Counted from the stretch's first letter, positions 1 to 6,582 are shown. The stretch: 9,001 nucleotides of DNA from Anaerolineae bacterium (GCA_028284565.1 JANQRM010000558.1:1-9001); one strand, 5' to 3'. Numbers and translations are program-made. Notes: generated from the sequence alone by a model not told the origin.

Positions 1-842
1 CCAACCGTAAAGAAGGATTGAATGTGCAACAGTTCATATGAAAGACGAACCACCTTCGAGGCACTGAGTTCCGTGATGCCATATTCGTCCATGAATAGTT
101 CCGCATCATCAGCATCCAATTGTGCCAGTTCTGCTTCTAATGCACCTTGCAAACCAATCACAGCGGTATACGGGTGCGAATAATCCAGCATCTTATCAAC
201 ATCAACCACATCATCACCCATATTTAGAACAACAAGGACAGGCTTCATCGTCAAAAAGCCAAATCCACGAAGTTGTTTGATTTCTTCAGATGACAAATTC
301 AGTTCACGGAGGGGCTTGTCTTGTTCCAGATGGGCTTTGAGACGTTCCATTAACGGCACTTCGTCTTGGACGGATTTATCCACACGTTTACCTTTGAGTT
401 TGATTTCATTTTCTAGGCGTTCTAGGCGAGTTTCAACCGTGACCAAATCGACGAGCAGGAATTCACTATCGAGTGTGGCAATATCCCGTTGGGGGTTGAT
501 GTCACCAGGTGGATGAGGAACACGATCATTTTCAAAAGCACGAACGACATGCAAAAAGCCATCGACTTCTGCCAATTGGTTACGCAAAGGACCTGCTAGA
601 CTTTCGTTGATTCCTTTATCAAGTCCACCAATATCAGCATAGGTAACTTGGGCATAAATCGTCTTTTCTGGCTTGTACATGGCACTGAGTAGGTCGATGC
701 GTGTATCAGGTACATTGATGGTTGCTGTGTTGACTTCAAATTGTCCGCTGGAAACACCACTGGTTTCATAATTGCCACGAGTGAGGGCGTTAAAAATCGT
801 CGTTTTGCCACTATTCGGCAATCCGATAATGCCAAGTTTCAT
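1..842 (-). CDS. ychF: YchF/OLA1-type OBG-family ATPase, 3' end outside the window
   Basis: Only the first 280 codons are present; the family is usually about 360 residues, so roughly the last 80 (most of the TGS domain) lie beyond the left edge. The start ATG is 840-842 on the minus strand, with a good Shine-Dalgarno AGGAAG (850-855) 7 nt upstream. The protein opens MKLGIIGLPNSGKTTIF, a P-loop at residues 7-14. The switch II region carries DIGGL at residues 70-74, near the family's DxxGL. The nucleotide-specificity loop reads NMGDD at 207-211 rather than NKxD, as expected for YchF, which binds ATP better than GTP. Residues about 128-200 look like the helical insert. The last visible residues (SYELLHIQSFFTVG) match the entry to the TGS domain. 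YchF is a cytosolic, ribosome-associated P-loop ATPase linked to stress responses. It is transcribed away from the neighbouring genes, apparently alone. Confidence 0.93.
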   Translation of the reverse strand, partial: MKLGIIGLPNSGKTTIFNALTRGNYETSGVSSGQFEVNTATINVPDTRIDLLSAMYKPEKTIYAQVTYADIGGLDKGINESLAGPLRNQLAEVDGFLHVVRAFENDRVPHPPGDINPQRDIATLDSEFLLVDLVTVETRLERLENEIKLKGKRVDKSVQDEVPLMERLKAHLEQDKPLRELNLSSEEIKQLRGFGFLTMKPVLVVLNMGDDVVDVDKMLDYSHPYTAVIGLQGALEAELAQLDADDAELFMDEYGITELSASKVVRLSYELLHIQSFFTV

Positions 843-884
843 GAAGCTACTTCCTAGTTGGTTGCGTAATTCATCATGGGGGAC

Positions 885-890
885 AGTATA
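885..890 (-). promoter_or_regulatory. Candidate -10 box for ychF
   Basis: Read on the minus strand, the hexamer is TATACT, 43 bp upstream of the ychF start codon and 30 bp upstream of its Shine-Dalgarno. No convincing -35 box is seen 16-18 bp upstream. The assignment rests on the -10 match and position only. Confidence 0.3.
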
Positions 891-907
891 CGGGAAAAGG
901 AGAGAAG

Positions 908-935
908 TAACGAGTGATGAGTTACGAGTAATGAG
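908..935. repeat. Two degenerate 14-bp tandem repeats
   Basis: The units are taacgagtgatgag (908-921) and ttacgagtaatgag (922-935), identical at 12 of 14 positions and directly adjacent. Each unit itself contains two near copies of a GAG/GAT-G core, giving a purine-rich low-complexity tract. A role is unknown; it sits just upstream of the candidate ychF -10. Confidence 0.6.
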
Positions 936-1161
936 TAAGTATGCACGGTTGCGAGATAGAAAAGTAATAGATGAAACGCTATTTGGAGATGAATGAAAGG
1001 TTAGAAAATGAGATGCGTGATAAACAGACAATAACAGGGAAACTTGGGTAATTTTTGGGATATGTTTGGTTTGCAAAGGGTTGTCTTACGTCGGTTTTGT
1101 TAGAAGTTGGTACGAGTTTGGTTGGTTTGAATACAATCATTATCGTTATCAAAATAAAGGG

Positions 1162-1203
1162 AGACATATTCTTCACAGACTAGCCAGTATGTCTATTCTT
1201 TTT
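1162..1203 (+). promoter_or_regulatory. Inverted repeat with T-run ahead of the MBOAT promoter
   Basis: AGACATA (1162-1168) is perfectly complementary to TATGTCT (1188-1194), and the stem can extend inward by one G-U and one A-U pair. The loop is about 15-19 nt. The sequence ATTCTTTTTG follows, so it resembles a weak plus-strand terminator, although no gene is seen upstream to be terminated. The T-run overlaps the -35 box of the next promoter, so an operator role is equally possible. Confidence 0.35.
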
Positions 1204-1231
1204 GAAAAGCTAATTATTATGCGGATATACT
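1202..1231 (+). promoter_or_regulatory. Candidate sigma70 promoter for the MBOAT-SGNH operon
   Basis: TTGAAA at 1202-1207 and TATACT at 1226-1231 are separated by 18 bp. Both hexamers are one or two positions from consensus. Transcription would start near 1238, leaving a leader of about 64 nt before the ATG at 1302. It is the best-matching promoter I see in this gap. Confidence 0.5.
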
Positions 1232-1301
1232 GACAGGGGGTGAGCAAATTGTTGCTACTTTAGACTGTTGACCTTTGATTGATGTGAGATAGTAAACCAC
1301 G

Positions 1302-2789
1302 ATGTCTTTTGTCTCTGTTGAATATTTGGTGTTTTTTGCTGTCGTCTGTGCGATTTACTTTCGGCTGTCTCATCGTTTGCGTTGGGGCTGGTTGTTGATT
1401 GCGAGTTATTATTTTTATTCTGCATGGAACGCTTCATATTTAATTTTGATCATTTTTTCAACTTTTGTGGATTATCTGGTTGGCTTGCAATTGGGGCGGA
1501 CGAGTCCCGAATTTAAGCACAAACGACGCTTGTTGCTGGCAATTAGTATCGCAATGAATTTGGGAGTCTTGTTCGTATTCAAATACTTCAACTTCTTTGC
1601 TGAATCAATTGAAGCCACCCTCCAACTCTTGAATCTGCCTTATCTGATCCCGCATCTTAATGTCTTGTTGCCTGTGGGGATTTCATTTTATACCTTTCAA
1701 TCCATGTCTTATACAATTGATGTCTATAAACAAGAACTCGAAGTCGAGCATCATCTGGGCATCTTCGCCACATTCATTTCCTTCTTTCCTCAGCTTGTGG
1801 CAGGACCGATTGAGCGTGCGAGCAATATGCTTTCGCAATTCCGCAATCCAGGAACGATTGATTATGAGCGTGTGACATCTGGATTAAAAATTATTGCATG
1901 GGGTATGTTTAAAAAAGCTGTTATTGCAGACCGTGTGGCTGGTGTTGTCAATCAGGTTTATAGTGATCCAACTGAATTCTCTGCCTTTCAATTGTTCATT
2001 GCAACGTTCTTTTTTTCCATTCAAATTTATTGCGACTTTTCTGGGTATTCAGACATTGCCATTGGCAGTGCCAAAATCTTAGGGTTCAAGCTGATGGACA
2101 ATTTCCGCCAACCCTACTTTTCGCGTAACATCTTTGAGTTTTGGCGACGCTGGCATATTTCTTTATCGACTTGGTTTCGGGATTATCTGTATATTCCGCT
2201 TGGCGGGAGTAAGGTATCAAAACGTCGTTGGCAATTTAATTTGTTCATTGTCTTTCTGGTCAGCGGATTATGGCATGGTGCAAATTGGACGTTTGTCATT
2301 TGGGGAGCGTTACATGGAGCCTATTTGATTGGGAGCATTCATCTGGGTAAACCTCTCCAATCGGTTGCAAATTGGACACAACTAAGCAAAAGTCGGTGGT
2401 TGCTACCGTCGTTCCAAATTCTGTTGACATTTAGCTTGGTTGTGTTTGCATGGTTGTTCTTTCGCGCTAATTCGCTGGACGATGCGATGTATATCTCTAC
2501 AACGCTGATAACCCAACTTCCATCTAGTATTGCCACTTGGTTTTCATCAGGACAGGCATTTGCTCAACTCTATGAAATTGGTCTGGCTATTCCAGATATT
2601 CTGAATATCAGTATCTCATTAAGTATGCTGTTTGTAGTTGATTTCTTGCAATCGAATTATCCTGATTCACTTCAACGGTTCAAGAAATTTCCGGGAATCA
2701 TTCGATGGGGTTTTTATTATGCCAGTATCTTTTGGATATTGATTTTTGGTATATTTGGTGAATCTCAGTTCATTTATTTTCAATTTTAA
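1302..2789 (+). CDS. MBOAT family O-acyltransferase (AlgI/DltB-like)
   Basis: This 495-residue integral membrane protein has the length and landmarks of the AlgI branch of membrane-bound O-acyltransferases. These include an LPVGISFYTFQSMSYTIDVY block at about 123-142, QLVAGPIER at 164-172, the EFWRRWHISLSTWFRDYLYI block at 279-298 and LWHGANW at 323-329. H325 in the last block corresponds to the invariant catalytic histidine of the family, and H285 is the second conserved histidine. Hydrophobic segments run through most of the chain, and it ends with the FGESQFIYFQF tail usual in this branch. AlgI homologues move an acyl group, usually acetyl, across the inner membrane onto a glycan or onto a partner protein. 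The start has only a weak ribosome site, but the next gene follows after 26 bp and supplies an SGNH-type partner. No alginate genes are visible, so the substrate is unknown and I give no gene symbol. Confidence 0.93.
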   Translation: MSFVSVEYLVFFAVVCAIYFRLSHRLRWGWLLIASYYFYSAWNASYLILIIFSTFVDYLVGLQLGRTSPEFKHKRRLLLAISIAMNLGVLFVFKYFNFFAESIEATLQLLNLPYLIPHLNVLLPVGISFYTFQSMSYTIDVYKQELEVEHHLGIFATFISFFPQLVAGPIERASNMLSQFRNPGTIDYERVTSGLKIIAWGMFKKAVIADRVAGVVNQVYSDPTEFSAFQLFIATFFFSIQIYCDFSGYSDIAIGSAKILGFKLMDNFRQPYFSRNIFEFWRRWHISLSTWFRDYLYIPLGGSKVSKRRWQFNLFIVFLVSGLWHGANWTFVIWGALHGAYLIGSIHLGKPLQSVANWTQLSKSRWLLPSFQILLTFSLVVFAWLFFRANSLDDAMYISTTLITQLPSSIATWFSSGQAFAQLYEIGLAIPDILNISISLSMLFVVDFLQSNYPDSLQRFKKFPGIIRWGFYYASIFWILIFGIFGESQFIYFQF

Positions 2790-2815
2790 GGGCATGGTAG
2801 ATTGAGAACTATTGA

Positions 2816-3898
2816 ATGAATCGGTTAATCAAAAAACTCGCTCTGCTCATCCCAATTCCGATATTTGTGCTGGTCTTCAATTACATTCAAGACCCAGCTC
2901 AATTGTTTGACTATGAACTCAGCAACCAAATTGCCCTCGCCATGTTGGATGAACAAAATTTTGAAAGCTCTGTATCTAATTACAATGAACGACACGTTCA
3001 ACGAAACTATGTTCAAGGCTTAGCGGAAGCCAATGATGTGATTGTGTTGGGTTCTAGTCGCTCATTGCAAATCAACGGTGCCTTATTTCCAAACCAGCAC
3101 TTTCACAATCATAGTGTTCCTGGGGCTACGATAGAAGATTTACTGGCTATTTATCATTTGTATTATACTGCCGAGTTATTGCCCGATACGATTATCTTGG
3201 GCTTAGACCCTTGGATGCTCAATGCGAATCATTCAGAAACTCGGTGGATGTCCTTGCAACCTGAATATGAAGCCATGATGTCACTTCTCGGCTTCTTTGA
3301 TTCAAATATCTTTTCTATTGAGACAACGAATCTTCATCTTTATTTAGAATTGGTCTCTCCTTCGTATTTTCAAGCATCTGTCGAGCAACTGTTCAAGCAA
3401 ATTGGAGAGCCTGCCAACAGCACGATTGCCAGACGTACCGAAGAGGCGTTAAGTGAGCATCCTATTAGGATGTTCGATGGTACACTCACTTATCCTATAG
3501 CAATGCAGAATCGCTCAGAGGAAGAGGTGCGTCGAGTCGCGCTCCGTTATGTCCAAATCACTTTGCCTTCATTCGTAAGTTTTAGAGAAATTGACTCGCA
3601 TTATGCTTCTGTGCTTGATGAATTTGTCCGTTTCTCAAAATCACAAGACATTCAAGTTGTTTTCTTTTTGTCACCCTACCATCCTGAAGCGTATCAACGA
3701 TTTATTGAAGCACAAGACAACTCTATGCTTGTAGAGACTGAAGCATTTTATCGTGAACTTGCGACACGGCATGACGTTATGATCATTGGCTCGTACAATC
3801 CTGAATTGGCAAATTGTCATGAGAGTCAATTCTTTGACGGTTTGCATCCCAAATTTATTTGCCTTGAATCATTGTTCCGTGAGGCAATATCGAGATGA
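2816..3898 (+). CDS. Membrane-anchored SGNH-like hydrolase/acyltransferase, partner of the MBOAT
   Basis: The 360-residue protein has one N-terminal hydrophobic segment (about residues 7-23, after basic residues), consistent with a signal anchor and an extracytoplasmic body. Residues 74-82 (DVIVLGSSR) form a strand followed by GSSR, which matches the nucleophile block of SGNH enzymes, with S81 the likely nucleophile. G103 in the SVPGAT segment would be block II. LGLDPWMLN at 129-136 resembles the corresponding strand of DltD/AlgJ-like proteins. The C-terminal FFDGLHP supplies D341-x-x-H344, the expected catalytic Asp-His pair. Such proteins are commonly encoded next to MBOAT proteins and complete transfer of the acyl group to the polymer, as AlgJ/AlgX or DltD do. 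The fold is assigned from motifs only; overall similarity to AlgJ is weak. The gene follows the MBOAT by 26 bp and is presumably cotranscribed. Its ribosome site is weak. Confidence 0.75.
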   Translation: MNRLIKKLALLIPIPIFVLVFNYIQDPAQLFDYELSNQIALAMLDEQNFESSVSNYNERHVQRNYVQGLAEANDVIVLGSSRSLQINGALFPNQHFHNHSVPGATIEDLLAIYHLYYTAELLPDTIILGLDPWMLNANHSETRWMSLQPEYEAMMSLLGFFDSNIFSIETTNLHLYLELVSPSYFQASVEQLFKQIGEPANSTIARRTEEALSEHPIRMFDGTLTYPIAMQNRSEEEVRRVALRYVQITLPSFVSFREIDSHYASVLDEFVRFSKSQDIQVVFFLSPYHPEAYQRFIEAQDNSMLVETEAFYRELATRHDVMIIGSYNPELANCHESQFFDGLHPKFICLESLFREAISR

Positions 3899-3975
3899 AG
3901 AATTTGAGCATTCCTATAGTTGGAATACGAAGAAGCCCACAATAATTCATTTCCCCGCTGAATGACATTTTTCGT

Positions 3976-3981
3976 TATAAT
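3976..3981 (+). promoter_or_regulatory. Candidate -10 box for the DUF4013-like gene
   Basis: A perfect TATAAT lies 35 bp upstream of the ATG at 4017. The -35 region is poor (TTCCCC-like at 3951-3956, 19 bp spacing). The transcript would begin near 3988 and carry the strong ribosome site GAAAGGG at 4005-4011. Confidence 0.45.
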
Positions 3982-4016
3982 GTGTTATCGAACTGTCGGG
4001 TATAGAAAGGGTTATC

Positions 4017-4835
4017 ATGAGATTTGCCGACGCATTTAAGTTTCCATATAACAATTTGCCCAAGGTGTTGACCATCGCGCTTGGTTTTGCACTCGTTGTT
4101 ACTGGGATGGTCATCTTTATTTTGAGATCGGATTCTACTTGGGGTGCAACCTTGTTAACGCTCGCTGTCGTATTGGCTCAATCGCTCTTTTTGGGTGGTT
4201 ATGGCATTCGCGTCATCCGACAAGTCGCACATCATGGCGACATTCTCCCACCTATCGAATTGGGTCAGGACATCGGGCGTGGGATCGTGGTGACATTGGC
4301 GGGCATTTTCTACTTTCTACCGTTGCTTGCTTTGTTCATCTTAGTCAGTATTCTTGCACCGAGTGGTCGCGCACAAGACGCAACTGCCTTCTTCTGTTTA
4401 TTTGCGGTAGTAGCTATCGGACTTGGTATCTTCCTTGCCTTTGGCTTTCTGGTTGGGATGGCACGTTACGCTGTTGAAGAAGACCGAGGCGCGATGTTTG
4501 CCCTCTCAACCAATATGGGTATCGCCCGCAATAATGTAGGCGCAATTTTTTCCCTTATCGCTCATCAAATCGTCATGGCAATCATCTATTTTGGGATTAC
4601 GTGGGCAGTAGATAATGTGGTTTCATCAGCAATTATCAACCCCATATTCGATAGCTTTGATTTCCAGACAGCCATCATCATTATCGTTGCCGTTTCATAT
4701 GTCATTAGCACCACGCTGAGTATCCTACAGAATTTTGCGAATCTGCATCTTATCGCACAATTTGCCGAGCAGATTGGTTTGCTCCCAACGAAGCAAAAAC
4801 ATGATGCCCCACATGACTACGGGACATCTTTCTAA
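4017..4835 (+). CDS. DUF4013-like multi-pass membrane protein
   Basis: The 272-residue protein has about six hydrophobic segments, near residues 17-36, 44-62, 89-112, 122-148, 173-196 and 217-238. It opens with ADAFKFPYNN, and the second segment runs into GGYGIRVIRQVAHHGDILPP (60-79). This arrangement, an N-terminal aromatic 'AFxFP' stretch, then a GYxxRVxR segment followed by a short loop ending in LPP, matches what I know of the DUF4013 family, found in archaea and several bacterial phyla including Chloroflexota. The function of the family is unknown. There are no catalytic motifs, no signal peptidase site and no soluble domain, only a short polar C-terminus. The ribosome site GAAAGGG sits 5 nt before the ATG. 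The gene has its own -10 element, a 118-bp gap before it and an inverted repeat after it, so it is probably monocistronic. Confidence 0.7.
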   Translation: MRFADAFKFPYNNLPKVLTIALGFALVVTGMVIFILRSDSTWGATLLTLAVVLAQSLFLGGYGIRVIRQVAHHGDILPPIELGQDIGRGIVVTLAGIFYFLPLLALFILVSILAPSGRAQDATAFFCLFAVVAIGLGIFLAFGFLVGMARYAVEEDRGAMFALSTNMGIARNNVGAIFSLIAHQIVMAIIYFGITWAVDNVVSSAIINPIFDSFDFQTAIIIIVAVSYVISTTLSILQNFANLHLIAQFAEQIGLLPTKQKHDAPHDYGTSF

Positions 4836-4871
4836 TAATTTTGGAAGTTACTCGCTAATCATTCTAGCTTT

Positions 4872-4930
4872 GGAATCACGGGAAAACGCTCCCTATGATC
4901 CAATAGTTACCCGTGATTCCTATCATTTTT
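4872..4930 (+). terminator. Long-loop inverted repeat, probable terminator of the DUF4013-like gene
   Basis: GGAATCACGGG (4872-4882) and CCCGTGATTCC (4910-4920) are perfectly complementary over 11 bp. Three further pairs (4885-4887 with 4906-4908) are possible past a small internal loop. The stem is followed by TATCATTTTT. It begins 37 bp after the stop codon, so termination is the simplest role, but the 27-nt loop is longer than in a typical intrinsic terminator. Confidence 0.55.
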
Positions 4931-4959
4931 AGCCAGAAATTTGGCTACTTCGCTGGCTA
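4930..4959 (+). repeat. Alternative-hairpin element: one arm, two possible partners
   Basis: TAGCCAG (4930-4936) pairs perfectly with CTGGCTA (4953-4959). Its first six bases also pair with TGGCTA at 4942-4947. The two TGGCTA copies are direct repeats 12 bp apart, so the two hairpins exclude each other. It directly follows the T-run of the preceding inverted repeat. Confidence 0.55.
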
Positions 4960-5077
4960 TTTATCCCCGCGTAATACCGTAATTTATAGTAACCTTCAAA
5001 CTTCATTGATGTTTCGTAATAATATGAAATCTTAATGTTTGTTTCGGCGATTCCTAACTACAATAATGGATGAATGC

Positions 5078-5107
5078 TGAAGATAATTTTTATTTTATCT
5101 TCATTTT
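5078..5107 (+). promoter_or_regulatory. Perfect 9-bp palindrome 50 bp upstream of the terpene synthase start
   Basis: TGAAGATAA (5078-5086) and TTATCTTCA (5095-5103) are exact complements with an 8-nt T-rich centre, followed by TTTT. It could be an operator, a weak leader hairpin or an attenuator. The low G+C of the stem argues against an efficient terminator. Confidence 0.4.
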
Positions 5108-5152
5108 AGGTCAATTAAAGTATCCGTTGAGAGTGGTCGGGGGTCCAGTATC

Positions 5153-6160
5153 GTGTCAATTCAATCTAATCTCCTCTCGTTGTCCGATTTACACATTATC
5201 GGCGTTGCCAACACCCATCCCGAAATGAAAGCTGTTGCAGACGACGTAGAAACGTTTATCGATAGCTATGGTTTACGTGGTTCGCAGTATGACGACTATT
5301 CCACAATGTCGTTTTATCTTTTCCCACGGACAGACGCACATCGGCTTCGCTCGATTGATATGCTGATGAATGTGTTGTATTACATTGATGATGAAGTCAA
5401 CATCGAACATATGCAACATGAAGATATTGATGGTCGTGAAATCTTTATGAATTGTTTGCAAGTCTTCCGCACAGGCGATTTACCAGTCGAAACACACCCA
5501 TTCTACGATGTCTGGGTGGAGTTGCATCATCAATTTGCATGGCTGACTACACCGAGCTTTATGAACCGTATTGTCAAGTCGCTGGCGGAATATCTTGAAG
5601 TCACCACTTATGCAGAGACTGCGCTCTACGTTGATGGTCAATTGAGTATGGAACGCTTCATTGAATTGCGTAAACACCTCTCTGGGATGTATACTTGTGT
5701 TGATATGGTCGAATTCGCCTATGATATTGACCTTCCCGTGTTTGTGCGGTCTGACTTATTGTTGCGTAAGATGAAAGAACATTGTGTTTTTTATGGGGCA
5801 ATGCTCAACGACATCTTCTCCTATCACAAGGAAAGTGCAGCCGGTAGTCGATTTAATCTGGTGTCTGTAATGATGGAAACGCAGGGTATTACAGTTGAAG
5901 AAGCTGTTGATCGCATTATTCGGATGCTCAATGCACGTCTGATGGATTTTCGGTCTCTTGAGGCACAAATCCCTCATTGGCGTGACCCGAAACTGAATCA
6001 AGATGTCCAATCCTATATCCAAGGCTTGCGAGATTTGTTTACAGCTTCTTGGTACTGGCAGATTTCGACCAATCGTTATCGTTCCTCTAATTCGCCTATC
6101 CCTGAATTGCGGACTATAATAGAGGAGGAAGCCAGTATGTACGAAGTTATAGGAGCATAA
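5153..6160 (+). CDS. Class I terpene synthase (bacterial sesquiterpene-cyclase type)
   Basis: At 335 residues the protein has the usual length of single-domain bacterial terpene synthases. The NSE metal-binding motif is complete: N219-D220-I-F-S223-Y-H-K-E227. R173 in ELRKHLSG lies 46 residues before it, as expected for the diphosphate sensor, and the following SGMYTCVDMVEFAYDIDLP segment resembles the G1/2 helix region of geosmin-synthase-like enzymes. R308-Y309 is the C-terminal RY pair. The first acidic motif reads D79-D80-E-V-N83, with Asn where Asp or Glu is common. The enzyme should ionise a prenyl diphosphate (probably FPP or GPP) with three Mg2+ and cyclise it in the cytosol; the product cannot be predicted. 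The start is GTG; no earlier ATG, GTG or TTG is visible in frame after 5105. A G-rich CGGGGGT lies 8 nt upstream, and residues 17-24 (GVANTHPE) resemble the family's 'NPH' N-terminus, which disfavours starting at Met25. Confidence 0.92.
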   Translation: MSIQSNLLSLSDLHIIGVANTHPEMKAVADDVETFIDSYGLRGSQYDDYSTMSFYLFPRTDAHRLRSIDMLMNVLYYIDDEVNIEHMQHEDIDGREIFMNCLQVFRTGDLPVETHPFYDVWVELHHQFAWLTTPSFMNRIVKSLAEYLEVTTYAETALYVDGQLSMERFIELRKHLSGMYTCVDMVEFAYDIDLPVFVRSDLLLRKMKEHCVFYGAMLNDIFSYHKESAAGSRFNLVSVMMETQGITVEEAVDRIIRMLNARLMDFRSLEAQIPHWRDPKLNQDVQSYIQGLRDLFTASWYWQISTNRYRSSNSPIPELRTIIEEEASMYEVIGA

Positions 6161-6162
6161 GG

Positions 6163-6582
6163 ATGCCAACCTCGGTTGATTGGTATTTGGAAGGGCGAGT
6201 GATTGCGGCTCGCCTTTATGGCAATATTGAAGCAAGTGATATTGAAGCTATCGCCAACGATATGGTAGAACTTGTTGAGGCAAGTGATGCCCCACTGGTA
6301 CATATATTGGTCGATGTCCAAGATATGACTGGTTTCCCAAAGAGCTTATCTGCTGTATCCAAGGCATCGTCTGCCATTGCTGGAAATAAGCGCGTGGGCT
6401 GGGCAGTCCACTATGGGACAGATAATCAATTGCTTAAGTTCTTGTCCTATATGGTGACGCAGATGTTTAAGGTGCGCTTCCGTCTTGAGAAGACAAAAGA
6501 AGAAGCAGTCGCATGGCTTCAAAGTAAGGATGCTTCCCTCCCGCCATTAGATGCCAGTTATGAGCCGTTTATAGCCCCTTAA
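6163..6582 (+). CDS. SpoIIAA/STAS-like small cytosolic protein
   Basis: The 139-residue protein has no signal peptide or membrane segment. Its pattern is a short strand pair (VDWYLEGRVIAARLYGNI), a helix (about 24-40), a strand LVHILVDVQDM at 45-55, a serine-rich helix (about 60-71), a strand GWAVHYG, a helix, then KEEAVAWLQ near 112-120. This resembles the SpoIIAA-like/STAS-fold family, in which the strand after the first helix ends in D-x-x and the last helix carries an 'EAxxWL' signature. I see no clear phosphorylatable serine in the anti-anti-sigma position, so a regulatory phospho-switch is not supported. The ATG lies 2 bp after the terpene synthase stop, and its ribosome site (AGGAG, 6150-6154) is inside the end of that gene, so translation is probably coupled. 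A role alongside terpene formation, for example lipid or protein binding, is only inference from position. Confidence 0.6.
   Translation: MPTSVDWYLEGRVIAARLYGNIEASDIEAIANDMVELVEASDAPLVHILVDVQDMTGFPKSLSAVSKASSAIAGNKRVGWAVHYGTDNQLLKFLSYMVTQMFKVRFRLEKTKEEAVAWLQSKDASLPPLDASYEPFIAP

Larger units (their letters stand above)
843..1301. other. Divergent intergenic region (459 bp) between ychF and the MBOAT gene
   Basis: No open frame here looks like a real gene; the short frames have no good ribosome binding site and no recognisable protein features. The left edge holds the ychF ribosome site and candidate -10. A degenerate 14-bp tandem repeat lies at 908-935. The plus strand from about 1040 to 1140 is rich in T and G and poor in C. 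A hairpin at 1162-1194 is followed by a T-run and a sigma70-like promoter reading towards the MBOAT gene. No RNA gene was recognised. Confidence 0.6.
4836..5152. other. Structured intergenic region (317 bp) before the terpene synthase gene
   Basis: No coding frame of note. It contains three inverted-repeat elements: 4872-4920, 4930-4959 and 5078-5103, listed separately. The rest is AT-rich. A TACAAT hexamer at 5059-5064 could be a -10 for the terpene synthase gene, but no clear -35 is present. No known riboswitch was recognised. Confidence 0.6.

Noticed and set aside
979..1176. Possible small minus-strand gene of 65 codons in the ychF-MBOAT gap
   Set aside because: There is no convincing Shine-Dalgarno and no recognisable protein pattern; the frame looks like chance in AT-rich DNA.
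3910..3926. Small inverted repeat ATTCC-N7-GGAAT after the SGNH-like gene, considered as a terminator
   Set aside because: The stem is only 5 bp, AT-leaning and lacks a T-run, so termination is not supported.
4139..4477. 112-codon plus-strand frame inside the DUF4013-like gene
   Set aside because: It is an out-of-frame shadow, rich in Trp, Cys and Arg, inside a gene with coherent membrane segments.
5756..6235. 159-codon open frame on the minus strand across the end of the terpene synthase gene and the start of the next gene
   Set aside because: It is antisense to two well-supported genes, lacks recognisable motifs and has a composition typical of a frame shadow.
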